DNA of 64,000 nucleotides from Astropecten irregularis. Its lineage: Eukaryota; Echinodermata; Asteroidea; Paxillosida; Astropectinidae. Numbering within the stretch: position 1 is the first letter of the stretch; every line of letters starts with the position of its first letter. Location: NCBI GenBank assembly GCA_963971285.1, contig OZ020254.1, positions 4,960,001 through 5,024,000 of the forward strand. The letters run 5' to 3'. This document shows, in pieces, positions 26,881 through 42,093 of the stretch. The notes below the pieces were generated by a model. The model did not search any database, had not been told where the DNA came from, and was given only the letters and a program-made list of their open reading frames with translations. Position numbers and translations under genes: made by a program.

Positions 26881-27623
26881 AAGACTTTCTTCCTTATAAT
26901 CAGCTCTCATTGTGAAAGTGTGAATCAGTGTGAAATTAGACAAAACCCTTTTTTTGCTAGCCGATCGTCTTGAAATAGCGCCCTCTGTCGGTGCTTTCCT
27001 ACATTTACTCCTATAACCAGACTGAAACTAGCCGCTCATGTTGCCCGATATTTGGTTATCCACAATATGCAATAGTGCGTGCGGAAAATATAACGGATAA
27101 CTCTTTGTTACAATAAAAAAAATCAATTAGTTCTTCTTTTCCATATTTTCTAAATTTTTATTTATTCAATCATATGGTTTTAGTTTTTCATAAAATACGC
27201 TAAATAATGATTAAAAAAAATATATATTTAGGAAGAAATACAAAATGTCATGACTTGTCTAGAATTTTTTTTCCTCTTTTTGTAATGCCAGAAAAAAGAC
27301 CCCGTAGTACTTCCTGCACTGCACCCATTCCTATTCGGGTACTTGCCGGAAATTCTGCCCACGTAAATTAACTGCTGTGGAAACTTGTGACTTGTGTGGT
27401 TGGATTATTACGTTAGTCATAAATATAAATTGGGGGATCCTTTTTCTCAAATTGGTTAAGACTGAGCTATTCAAAACAACTTATTTTTTCTGAATCGAAA
27501 TGACGTTCGTTTCGCAGAGTTTTGATCGTGTTAGGTGACATCGGCTTTCGTGTTTGTGAGTGTTTCTTATTAACGTTACGTTGCAGGCTACGCTACGTGA
27601 GTTTTCTACCACAAATTTTCAAG
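26881..27623 (+). promoter_or_regulatory. Upstream region and 5' untranslated region of CNNM
   Basis: AT-rich sequence without a recognised gene. The open frame of exon 1 extends upstream to 27522 but only through a TTG, so it is not used as a start. A 12-residue upstream frame (ATG at 27500, TGA at 27536-27538) could affect translation if it is in the mRNA. CAAGATGGCGGC at 27620-27631 overlaps the start codon, a YY1-type arrangement common at animal gene starts. I see no TATA box at a convincing distance. The transcription start is unknown. Confidence 0.45.
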
Positions 27624-30912
<3,289 letters not shown>

Positions 30913-31651
30913 ACAGTTGGGCTGACGTGTCAAGATTCCAGGTGGGTTTAGAGAAAAACAAACAAATAAACGCCCCAAACAAATATTTGCAGGATTCTCT
31001 GGCTTGACTACCTGAATATCTACGTAAGAAGATTTTTGAGAAAAAAGAAAAAGAAGTTATCGCAATAAGCCTCAAATAATGAATTTGAAGATGCATGTAC
31101 ATCCTTGGTCTCCTTATAAATTGAGAAAACGGTATAGCAGAAAAAAGTATAGCATTAAATAGATAAATGAAATCCCAGTAATATTCTCAATGTGACTCAA
31201 TTGTAGCACGTACATTCGCTTCCGGCATTTTTAAACAACCACAACTGTTGCCACAACACATGCTAAAGTCACACAGTTTACACAAGTACAATAATAGTTC
31301 TGTTTGATATACATGTATATACCAGTATATGTTCGATAAAAAGAATGCATTAAATACATCTATCTTAAAAAAATATCTATTCCAACAAAGCATGTTGGAA
31401 GGACATTTTTACAAAAAGCACAATTTACATGTAGATGAAGAACGTGAAATTGTAAAATATTTAAAAACCAATATACTGCCAAATGTAAGTTCTTAAAATG
31501 AGTCAGTTGTTTATAAAGTCTTTTCATCAGGAATGTCAAAGATGGGATGTTTTGATTTGATTCATGACGTTATGAGCCTCATTGACCAGTATTAGTTACT
31601 AGGATTAGGACTCTTGACCTTTCTGGCTGCTGTTAATAAGATAGATGACTT

Positions 31652-31813
31652 TGCGGTAACACTGTGAGATATAAATTATACTCTGGTACATTTGTGTGGC
31701 TCTACTCTTGAAGACGGCCAGAGTATACTAGCCGGAACGTCAAGTTATCTAGCTCTATTCAGAGCCACACCACTCAAAAAGAGTATAATTTGTGTCTCAT
31801 AGTGTTACCTCAA
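31652..31813. mobile_element. Short MITE with about 34-bp inverted ends
   Basis: The left end TTGCGGTAACACTGTGAGAT, continuing to ATTATACTCT, pairs with the right end, which in reverse complement reads TTGAGGTAACACTATGAGAC continuing to ATTATACTCT. About 162 bp in total, non-coding. Confidence 0.65.
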
Positions 31814-31867
31814 AATCACTTGTACTTCTGCCATGCATAGCTTCAAATCTAACTTGCCCACTGTTAA

Positions 31868-32224
31868 AGGTAGTATCATACTTTGGTTTTTATCAAAGAA
31901 GTACAGATCCATGGGCAAAAATATCAAGACAGATACAGTAATAGCCATCTGTGAAAATTTCAGTCCCATACGGTGCCCACTTTTTGAGAAAACAGTGAAA
32001 AACAGCCACAGTATTTCTTAAGTCTTTTCTCTTTTATTTTTGATCTTTTAAAAGATCAAAAAGATTTTCGGTCGTTGTTTTACTAATTTCTGGATAAATA
32101 CACCATTTCAGGCGGAAAAATTGTAACTGTAGGTTTCTACCAGCATCATCTTCATACCCTGTAAGTTATACGTAAATCTGTGAACATTTCTGTTTTGGTA
32201 TCTTACCAAAGTATGATACTACCT
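31868..32224. mobile_element. TTAA-flanked MITE, copy A
   Basis: A 357-bp element bounded by TTAA on both sides (31864-31867 and 32225-32228), with inverted ends AGGTAGTATCATACTTTGGT and ACCAAAGTATGATACTACCT. TTAA target duplication is the signature of piggyBac-type transposons, so this is probably a non-autonomous relative. Interior landmarks are AAAAGATCAAAAAG, AGGCGGAAAAA and ACCCTGTAAGTTATA. Confidence 0.75.
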
Positions 32225-34856
32225 TTAAAATGTTGATCCCTGTTGTATGATGAATTCCTCTGTAGATTGTCAAAGTGCCTTCCCTGGAGATGTACATGTT
32301 ACCATGCATAGACTGGTTCATAGCCCCATACTCACACGTGTCCCCATAAAACATAACGATGAACTAGAAATTTAAAGGTTCGTGTAATGTGTCTACTTGA
32401 CCCCGGACCACATGCATGTTGTTACCCTCCGAATTTTATATTTTTGCAATTATGCCATAATTTAATTTGCCATTCACATTGTAGATTATATTTTCCGTGT
32501 TGATATTAAAACAAAAATGAATGTTACAATTTACAAAAATACTAGGTATGGATATTGACGGACACATTTTGCACTGTTGTGGTTAAGAAAATTGCTGTGG
32601 TATAGAAAAGATGTTTAACAAAAAGTAATATACATGTACATGTAGTCACATACAGTGTACTCCATTATAAATTGCATGCATGCTAAACACCTCACCCTAC
32701 TGTACACATTTGACACATTTGACACATGAGAGTATCATTGTATCTTAGAACTTGTCCCAAACAGACAACATTGGTTGATTTCACTTTAAGCTCAAAATCA
32801 ATGTCTGGGACGAATAATTGAACAGATCAATTTACAAGGTCAAACCACAGCACTGTATACATTTATCCAGTATGCAGTATCAAAATGAAAAATAATCTGA
32901 AGAAGACAAGAGACAAAACAATATTAATCTTCTTTTCAGAAGAATTTTACCTGGTTTCCTACTGCAGTAAGAAAAATATACTTGATTCAGAGTCTGTTTA
33001 TTTGGGCAAACATCGTACTAATCTGATAAATTGTTGTGATGGCAGTGCATTTCAGTAGCAGCTTGTTATTCCTGCCAGAAGTTACACTCAAAATTAATCC
33101 TCTATTAACCACACACGTTAATCAATACCCCGGTAGTTTATTCCAATTTAACCATTGGTTATGCATACAGCTCGGTGGTATTGAGCTACATATCTATACA
33201 GTGTAGGTTTTACTACATGTTTCATTGTAATACATGCATGTGTGCCACTGGACCCCCTAACATTGGTTGATTTTGACATTCCTGATCAGTCTTGCATTCA
33301 CGATATCATGTGTGTACATAATACAAACTTACAAAGCATTAGAGTGTTTGTACAGTGTATGAAATTACAGTATGCATGTTTTCCTTCCTCCATGCAGTAT
33401 GTAACCATAATATGCAAAAATTGACTACTGGTTTAATGACAAAGAGCATTTTCAATCACTTTCAAATCACGACCAAGTGTATATTACCCAGTACATATAC
33501 ATGTACAGTAGTGTAAATATGTACATGTCTAGAGATAAACCAACCCATTAAGATACTTAGCATTATACAATGTACATGTACATATGGTGCACGTTATCAT
33601 TGCATGTAATGGATAATTAGCATGAATATATAATGTATACCACACATCTGGAGAGTCGTCTGTAACTTGGCTAATCTGTCGCCATGACAAGTCTACCCTA
33701 TCCCGCAGGCATTCACATTTCTGCGTGCATACATTTAGGGATTTATTAAGTTCTAAGGATTATGGTGTGTGTGATTGAACAGCTGTGCCCCCCCCCTCCC
33801 CTCCCCCTCCGCCCACCACCAAAGCAGCTTGGTAAAGTGTCCATTGGCTTCAAAGATACATTGTATGTGCTGTTATCCAGTTTATAACAAATAAAACTGT
33901 CAAGATTGTCTTACATTTCCACCTAGAGTGTCTTGCATCACAAAACGTAAAAGGAATGCATGTAAATGTGTGCATGTATCTTTGCCATATCTTTGAACAA
34001 CACTGAAGAGAATCAATTACAATGTACCGGTTAGCCCTTTGTATATTAAACAATAAATAATGTCAATTTTTTTTTCAAAATCAATACGTCCATGCATATG
34101 CAACAAAGTAGTGCGATAGAGTACGAGACATGTATACTTTTTGTATCGATTTTGTTTATCGATTTTGTTGTAATTTAGAAAACCGCAGTGTGCTAACTGA
34201 GTGCTAAAATCAGTAAATTTTGCCAAATTCTGATGTTTTTTCATTGGAACAGAAGTTATCAAAGGCATGTCGCACCACTGAGCATCTCAAATCCTAAATG
34301 CTCTACACACCCCATTCCACTTTTCTGCTCTTCCCAGAATTTCACCTTTGAAATTGTTGAGGCTCCCCCTTCTCCCTGCCAATTCCTGGCTTTTATAGCC
34401 AGTATGCTGCTGAACAGTTGTATGCATTTGGTCCCCAGGTGGTTGGGGAATAGAGTCGTTAATGAATTTGTGTTACTTTACATGACATTATATTACATGG
34501 CATTACAATGTGGTGTCATATGCATTTCACTGTTCACTCCGGTGGACAAGTCAGATTTGAGTTTATGACTCAATATGTTGGATTCAGTCATGAGCGACAA
34601 AGTACATATACCATCAAGTAACTTAAAAATTGTATACTTGGACAAAGTCAAAGATGGATTGTGTTCAATATTCTTAGCTGAGGAATCCCCCCCCCCCCCC
34701 CCACAGAAAAATGTAAATAATTAACACAGAAATGGTTAATACAATATAGGCTTGGACATACTGTACATATCTCTTTAATACTGTGATAAAATACAGTGCA
34801 TGTGTAACTTAATTTAGGGCTTCAGAAACACTCAGCAATAGCCTACACAAATCCAA

Positions 34857-35416
34857 CTACAGTGGAACACAACCATACCGAACATTTGGCTATGATACCG
34901 AACATCATCCTTGACTCCCAATTTGTATGTATAGGGATGCTGAACATTGTTCACTATAACGAACAACCACTTTAACAAAAAATTTCTGTGTATCCCAGCA
35001 TGTTCATTAGGCCATAAAAAAAAAATTGTTGTATTGGCGTAACCCGCCGGACCCAAAAATATGCCCCGACCGTAAACATTTTAACCCAAAAAAAAATAAA
35101 TAAATAAATAAATAAATAAAAATCAACACATTTCAAACAACAAAATCAAAAAAAAAATCGCACATTTCTATGCAGATTAAAAGCTTAAAAGGAGCAAAAG
35201 ATGGAAACCAGACTAGTTAAAGTTGTTATGTCATTTCTTGTCTTTATTTGACACGTCAAATACTGTGATATACAGGGGAAAAAGCATTTAATACCCCAGG
35301 AAAAAAAATATATAAAAAAAAATAAAAAATCCGCCCACCCTACCCTATTTTCCAAACCTCCGTTACGCCAATACAACAATTTTTTTTTATGGCCTTATAG
35401 TGGCGTTCCACTGTAG
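34857..35416. mobile_element. Outer MITE interrupted by a second element
   Basis: The ends CTACAGTGGAAC and GTTCCACTGTAG are inverted. Removing the inner insert (35010-35394 and one TTA) leaves a palindromic element of about 170 bp with repeated CGAAC words (CCGAACATT, ACGAACAAC). Confidence 0.6.
35010..35394. mobile_element. 385-bp MITE with TTA target duplication (Harbinger-like), nested
   Basis: It begins GGCCATAAAAAAAAAATTGT and ends with the inverse, with inverted ends of about 35 bp that continue into TATTGGCGTAAC. It is flanked by TTA at 35007-35009 and 35395-35397. Three-base TWA/TTA duplications are typical of the PIF/Harbinger superfamily. The interior is A-rich and non-coding. Confidence 0.7.
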
Positions 35417-35456
35417 TGCAACTGTGAATGGCCATATTTCAATTTTATAAAGTTTA

Positions 35457-35481
35457 TCTGCTAGTGGTTACCACTAGCAGA
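35457..35481. repeat. Perfect short hairpin
   Basis: An 11-bp stem TCTGCTAGTGG with a TTA loop and its exact complement. It could be the remnant of a palindromic element. No function is evident. Confidence 0.6.
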
Positions 35482-36149
35482 TTCTGGTAGTCGGGATTTT
35501 ATTTTATTTTATTTATTTATTTTTTTTTTTTAATAACACTGTATTGTAATTTTTTGTTACTACCGATATGGCCCTAAGGATGCATGTGTGCATGACTGCA
35601 TGTGTACTCCCTTAAGTCCCTTCATAATTAAAAATAAAAGCAAATAATATTTCAAGCAATTACTCTTTAATAACGCCAAGGGACGTCAGTGCTGTACTGC
35701 ACTTCCTATGTGGCACATTGTGTGCAATATTCATCTGCAAACACAAGCACTCCACGGTAAATCCAATTGAATTCATTCCATATCAAAGCAATCTCCTCAT
35801 GTTTAATTTAGGCTCGTGCAAGCACACAAATCAATACATCCGTGTGTAGGATCTAGGAGCAAGGCTACATCTGCCATCTGTACAATTTTAACTTGCATGA
35901 CCCAGTCATATACTAAAATTACCAAGACATGACCATATACACTGTGTAGTATTAATTAAATCTGATTAATTGCCAGTTCCAAAAATAAAGTGAAAACAAT
36001 CCTTGAGGTATACATGTACAGTCTGATCCAGCAGAAATATAATAGTGGAACAGAATTGGAGCCATATTGAAGGTACATGTATAGGCCTAATACATGATTG
36101 GTAAAGGTCACAGAGCAGTATTCACACTTTATATGATGAAACATGTGCG

Positions 36150-36440
36150 TGAAATGATAAACCTGTGAAAATTGGAGCTCAATTGGACATCTGTGTCATG
36201 GGAAATAAGTGAAAACCCGACTCAATTTGTCTTTCTCAAACGTAAAGAATGGTTTTGATCTTCCCCTGAGATCAAAACTGTTTGTTTTACTCTTTTCTGG
36301 ATAAATAGAGCATTTCAGGCGGAAATACTTTAACGGTTGTTTCTACCATCACCATCTTCATACCCTGTAAGGGAAATGGAAATGCAAATTTGTGAACATT
36401 TCTGTTTGGGTCTGTTACCAATCATGTACTGTACCTTTAA
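36150..36440. repeat. Diverged copy of the TTAA-flanked MITE family
   Basis: It shares TTTTCTGGATAAATAGAGCATTT, AGGCGGAAATA, ACCATCTTCATACCCTGTAA and GTGAACATTTCTGTTT with the 3' half of the element at 31868-32224. The right end is degraded to TGTACTGTACCTTTAA. The left boundary is approximate. Confidence 0.6.
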
Positions 36441-36467
36441 AGTTATATTGACTTTATAAATTGCATT

Positions 36468-36484
36468 GGGGGGGGGGGGGGGGG
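36468..36484 (+). repeat. Poly-G run of 17
   Basis: An uninterrupted G homopolymer directly after the diverged TTAA-type element. It is prone to sequencing and length error and has no other meaning visible in sequence. Confidence 0.8.
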
Positions 36485-39221
36485 TTCAATGCTTCCTTAA
36501 ATGTTATCATTCCATGTGATGAGGAGGTATATGTATATTGCTCATCATGCTGTGCATCCGTGAATAGTTACATTTACTGCAAGGTAAAGAATGCAGATTA
36601 TTTATATAACCTTTACTTTAATGTTTGTCATACCTGCATGTTACCTTCATAATTATTAGTCTCTCATTACTCATTAACAAATACGTGGGTTGGAAAGCAA
36701 CAACATGAATTTGTGATCAAGAAACAGTTCAGTTAATAGATAATACTGTACAGTGTACTTTAATAAAAAGTGCATGACTTTCAAATAGTCTCTGTGCAAA
36801 ACCAGCAAACTGCAGGTACACATACCTGTCATTCTGCATGTCCCTAGCAATTTTAAAATTAAATATTAATAAGGAGAGGGGATTATATTTGTTTTGCAAA
36901 AGATAATTACTTCCTCCTTTGATGAATCACTCAAAATTTATAATTTTACCATGTTCACTTGTGTACATTAGTTAGCCATTGATGGGCTTTGATTTGGTCG
37001 AAAAACCGATACAATTTGGATTACAATTGGGATTTGTAAGAAAGCGATCAGTAAAATAATGTTTAAATTGTTGACAACGATGAAAATCTAACTTTCTTTT
37101 TGATCTAGTGAGGCTGCTGAATCAGACGCACCTTTGGGTACTAATCAGAAAAAATATCCAAACAGTGCACATATACATACAGTACAAGTTGCATGTATAA
37201 AGATTTAATGTACAATATGTATTAAAATTAGAATGTGAACATATTCAGCTGTTGAGTGTGATACATTGTTCTGATATTTGTATACATTTCACATTTTCAT
37301 GCTAGGGTAAATGGTATGCCCTTATTTTGTTTAAAAAAGGGCCTTTTGGCAAAAAGTACACTGTACCAATTAAATATTATATCTTTAATTGAGTGTAAAG
37401 GCCCTATAACATGTTTTCTGGATAGGGATGAGATTTAATATTAAATACCAGCACCAACCAGCAAACGTTGCAAATAATATACAGTCAACATTGCGTGTAG
37501 TTGGCTGGTGTCCGAGCACCCTTTACTCTTTTAACTCTTAACCCGCCGGCCAGGTTATCTCAGACGGAATGAATAAAGCTGGCCACAGAGCCTTCCAATG
37601 GTACTCTAGCAGACACAGTTACATGTACACCATACCGACCAATTTAATCAACAGAATAACATTCAGTCACTAGAGAAAACCTGGGTAATGAAGCATGCTG
37701 GGATTATTCCAAAAGTTCTGTCGGTTGCAACCATTTTCATTAATTAAAATCAAGGAAAATTCTTATAAGAAAAGTAGAATTGTATATCGGTAAATAATAG
37801 TGTATTTTGGAGATTTTTCTAATGCAGGTAATCAGATGAATGATATACTTTTCAATTTATGTTTAATAAGAGAAATAATGTGTGTGATCTGTTCATCCCA
37901 GAAATTCAAACCAAAACTATTGTCATGGTAACATGACATAATGATTTGTATCAAATTATAGTCTTTTTTGTAGGTGTCCTAAAATTTTACGAATGGTATA
38001 ATTTTCCGTGTTTCTGATGCTTTATTTCCACTGATTTATGCAGAATCATTATTTTGAGTTTGTAGTTCAATACTTTTTGTTTAAGAAGGAAATGATTTCG
38101 GCTGAATGACAATATTAATTCACGTAGTGTAGTCCTTTTTATTGTTGTTACACAAAGTAAAATTTCAGTTAAATACATAACTGCACAATTATACACTTTT
38201 TGAAATCATCAAACATAAAAAGTTTCGAAGGGATGTTTGTAATACTGTATTGAATTTAATTTCCTCTTTTATTTAGTGAAAATATTTCTTTAGAGGCAAC
38301 AAAGTGATTTAATATTAAGTATGTTTGAAAAATCGGAATGAATGCAATGATTTTGAATAACACAAACTGATACTTTCAGAAGAGATATTATCTGAATTAT
38401 GTTTATGTTCAAATGTTTTGACTTGTATGATCCCTATTATAAGGTGCATAACGCAAACAAAGTTACCACTAGGCATCATAATTCTTTGTTTGTAATGTAG
38501 AGAGCAATATAGCTGGGAAACAAAACGAAAACGGTATGTAAATTTGTAATAAAAAACTGCAAACAAATTCACGATAGAGATTTTAGCTGCTAATTGCTAA
38601 GTATCTTCTTGGCAGTTATATATATTTTGTGTGGTGCAATTACAGATAAATGTGCAGGGTCTAAGTAATTCCAGAAAATTGCATTTTTTCCCCTCTTTAC
38701 TGAAAATGGAAGCTTATTGACTCATGCCTGTTATAGTATTAACCATAAAGAAAACATTATATTGATCCATTTTGTAGTTTAAAACAAAACCAGAAATAAA
38801 TGAAAAAGGACTTGTATGTGTATTTTATATGTCTTTCTATAATTCTTTGTGTTCTTTGTGGAGTGTGCAGAAAAATAAGAGGCACAAATTATACATATTT
38901 ATTCTATTATATTTAGCCCCCATCTAAAAAGCTATGTTCATACTTCATAGGAAAGTTGAATATGAACTTCATGAAGTAAAAAAGTGTTATAAAAGTTGGA
39001 CATAATACCCAGTGTGTGGAGAGGAACATATAAAATTATATCTGATATGCCCAACATCATATATCACATAGGGGAGGGAGGCCTTTAATTTGGTGACTGA
39101 TCAACAAAATTGCACTGAAAGTTTGAGAAAGTTTGAATTTTGTCTTTTGAGACTTCTCTAGTGGCAGATATAGGGGGGGGGGGTCGCAAACCTCCAACAA
39201 CTCCAAACCATTAATTATTCC

Positions 39222-39575
39222 CATCAACCACACATGGGTTTCATACGTATATTACATCAATCATACACAGGCTTCATACGTATATTACATCAATCATACA
39301 CAGGCTTCATACGTATAGCTACCATCAATCACACACAGGCTTCATACGTATAGCTACCATCAATCACACACAGGCTTCATACGTATAGCTACCATCAATC
39401 ACACATGGGCTTCATATATAGTTACCATCAATCATACACAGGCTTCATACGTATAGCTATCATCAATCATACACAAGATTCATACGTATAGCTACCATCA
39501 ATCACACACAGGCTTCATACGCATAGCTACCATCAATCACACACAGGCTTCATACGTATAGCTACCATCAATCAC
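39222..39575 (+). repeat. 35-bp minisatellite, about ten copies
   Basis: The tandem unit has the core CATCAATCACACACAGGCTT followed by CATACGTATAGCTAC. Early copies read TATTACAT in place of TAGCTACC, and one copy is shortened (CATATATAGTTACC). Confidence 0.9.
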
Positions 39576-39584
39576 CCCAAAGTA

Positions 39585-39719
39585 AGGCAGTGTCCCAAAT
39601 CTCTGGCCGTGGCCACAAATTGCACACACCTCTATGACAGCCACTAGCTAGTGACTGTAGCCGTTTCCCTAGACCTGTGCATTATTTGCGGCTGCAGCCA
39701 GAGATTTGGAACACAGCCT
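39585..39719. mobile_element. Palindromic MITE-like element next to the minisatellite
   Basis: The left end AGGCAGTGTCCCAAATCTCT and GGCC are mirrored on the right, which in reverse complement reads AGGCTGTGTTCCAAATCTCT and GGCTGCAGCC. About 135 bp, non-coding. Confidence 0.6.
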
Positions 39720-40845
39720 ATTTCAAACCCCAAATCCAAAACCCACATTCAGTTACTGCCGGACAAATTTAAAAAAAGAAAGCAAGGCATAAATTTCACC
39801 GTTTCTAAATTTTTCTAAATTTCTAAATGTCTTCATTTCACATCACGGAACATCCTCAATCAAAATTCAAATCAAGTAAGTTCGTTTAATACAATAAAAA
39901 TAAAAGCAAGGAATCAACAATTTCATCTCGTTGGACGTAAAAGGCGATATTAAATAAAATTTGGAGTTGTGATACATTGATACAAAAGCTCTTAAGTTCA
40001 ATAGCAACGGCATGATATAAGTTGCTTTAATTTAAGAACAAGTACAAAGTGCAGAGCTTCAAGCAAGCAAACATAGATATGACATTGAGATATTTCACAC
40101 TTTGGAGGAGGCCAAGGAAGAACAATTACGACCAATTTGCCGTAGTTTTGGCCTTATGGGGGTGCTCTACCAATACCATTTGGATGGTGTACATTGGCAT
40201 TATTTGTACACCTAAGATATCAAAATATCAGAATAATGTGTATCGTTATAATAATTTGAAACATTTTCATTGATTTGAACTTATACCAAATCTGTAAAAT
40301 TAATCCTTTAAAAGTATACTTCTTATATAGACCTTTCTTTTGCAATGTCACAGCCCAAGGTTTTGCCAACCAAGATGGCGGAAACTATGGAGAGCCATCA
40401 AAGCCGGGCATAAAAAATAACCACAATTTGAACATAATTTGTACACATCGTTTTATAAACGTTGGAAGATATTATTGAACGTAATGGAAACATTATAAGC
40501 AATGATGGTATGAATTTGTACAGCTATGGAAAGTTTGCAAATTATGTTGAATTTGAAGAAGACGAAATGATTTGCAACATTTGGCCGCCCATGCAAAGTA
40601 TTACCAACCAGCATGTCAGTGTTTGTAAACAAAAGAAAGGTCTATTTGTTTTTGTTTTCTGACTTGTATCTACATGTACAACGATGGCAGGCATTTGATG
40701 CAGCGCCCCCAAGAGGCCAACAGTCACGTCTATTTCACTGTGCTGCTTGGCAGAAAATAGAAATAAGTTATTTCAAAACATCTGTTGTGGGCCGGTCAAG
40801 CGATGCAAATAACACTTACAAATATTTGGTCATTGAAAAGTGAAA

Positions 40846-40897
40846 GCGACCTCCTGAACACCGTACAGTCGCACTACCAACTGAGCTATCCAGCTCT
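40846..40897 (-). repeat. tRNA-derived fragment (SINE head or decayed tRNA)
   Basis: The minus strand reads GCTGGATAGCTCAGTTGGTA then GTGCGACTG, a clear tRNA D-arm with an internal A-box promoter. It is followed by a GGAGGTCGC-like stretch, but no GGTTCGA B box or closing acceptor stem is present. It is probably the 5' part of a tRNA-derived SINE rather than a working tRNA. Confidence 0.6.
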
Positions 40898-41733
40898 ACA
40901 TTGGTGACATCACTAATAGTCAATTATCTTTGTTCGTTTGGTAGTCAGAAGCCATGAAACCATGCACACACTGCCATATCCCAAGGATCATTTCATCGTT
41001 ACGCGCAGCAATGCTGCAACCTTAAAAATTTTTGCTCAGAAAAACTTACCATGATGTGATATCGGCCCAGAACTGGCTATTTTAAAGATTGTTTTTGATC
41101 AGTGAAAATTAAATCTATCACCTGTGATCATTCGGCACGGTTCATGATCACAAGGAAAAATGATGAGTGGTCTGTGAATAAGCGAGGATCCTACAAATTC
41201 CTCATGCAGAGAGCTGACCGTACTAGGCACATTGTCCCCATAGACATAAATAACCTACAGACCGACAGCACCCTATTCAAATGTATGGAGGGATACCGTA
41301 ATTGTGACGGCACCCGACTACTGCCAAACAATGGGCAAAAAATATTACTTTTACGCACGATTGAATAGAAAGGATTGATTCAAACGGGAAATTCTAGATG
41401 AAAACGAATTGATATCCACTTTAAACCCATTGGAGCATTAGGTTTACCTCACATACCATTGTACAGTAATATATGTTTCTCAAATAATGCAAAGATTGAA
41501 TGAAAACCTTTGTGTTTGAAATTTCATCCTGATTTTATGAGAGGGAACTAGCGCGAGATTACATGCGCAACTGGCCTCTTTTAGAATCTTTGCGAGATTT
41601 TGAAATAAAATCATTGTTTACGTGCGCCTTGCACACTGGGTGATGCACAAGTTTGCCCATAGTTGTTTAAGATGGTGTCCGTTTCCAAAATTACGCGCTC
41701 ACGCACTCTGCTGTTGGTCTATAGGTTATTTAT

Positions 41734-41963
41734 GGGCCTTTTCGAAACGGAGGCTTAGGCTCAGGCTCCAGCTCTGACATCCATATGCTGAAAATATAGG
41801 TTGTGCTTTTTCATTGAAGCTGAAGCTCTGATTTCCTTTTCATACTAGAGAATCTACTTCAGAACTGCAGCTAAAAGCCTCTACTTTGATGCCCGATGTT
41901 TAAGAATGGATTCACGAAGCTGGTGCCTGAAACGGAGCCTGAGCCTCCGTTTCAAAAACGCCC
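41734..41963. mobile_element. MITE with CGGAGGC inverted ends
   Basis: The left end GGGCCTTTTCGAAACGGAGG is mirrored on the right, which in reverse complement reads GGGCGTTTTTGAAACGGAGG. Both are followed by CTCAGGCTC-type words. About 230 bp. Related copies lie at 45425-45565 and 26394-26580. Confidence 0.7.
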
Positions 41964-42093
41964 TAAGTCTGTGATTGTCCCAGCTCCTAATCTCTGCTGA
42001 TTAAAAAATAGACACCCAGTGAATAAATAACATATAAAACAATGCAGTATAGTATCAGTTTCTTTCCACTGACAGTCAGTCAGGCACTGTTGT

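Larger units (their letters stand above)
30913..42093. other. Convergent intergenic region between CNNM and DCAF10
   Basis: About 11.2 kb, AT-rich, with the 3' ends of both genes facing inward. It contains the small elements listed separately, simple repeats such as (TAAA)n near 35093-35120, a C-rich run near 33787-33815 and a poly-C run near 34688-34702. An AATAAA at about 30964 lies 50 bp past the CNNM stop and could serve as a polyadenylation signal. I found no recognisable coding exon. The many 60-90 codon frames look random. Confidence 0.6.

Noticed and set aside
27522-27623. N-terminal extension of the CNNM frame by 34 codons
   Set aside because: It would start at TTG. The ATG at 27624 has a strong context and sits at the usual distance before the signal-anchor.
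41102-41368. 88-codon frame in the CNNM-DCAF10 interval
   Set aside because: It begins at GTG, has no recognised domain and lies among repeats. It is probably chance, though I could not test expression.
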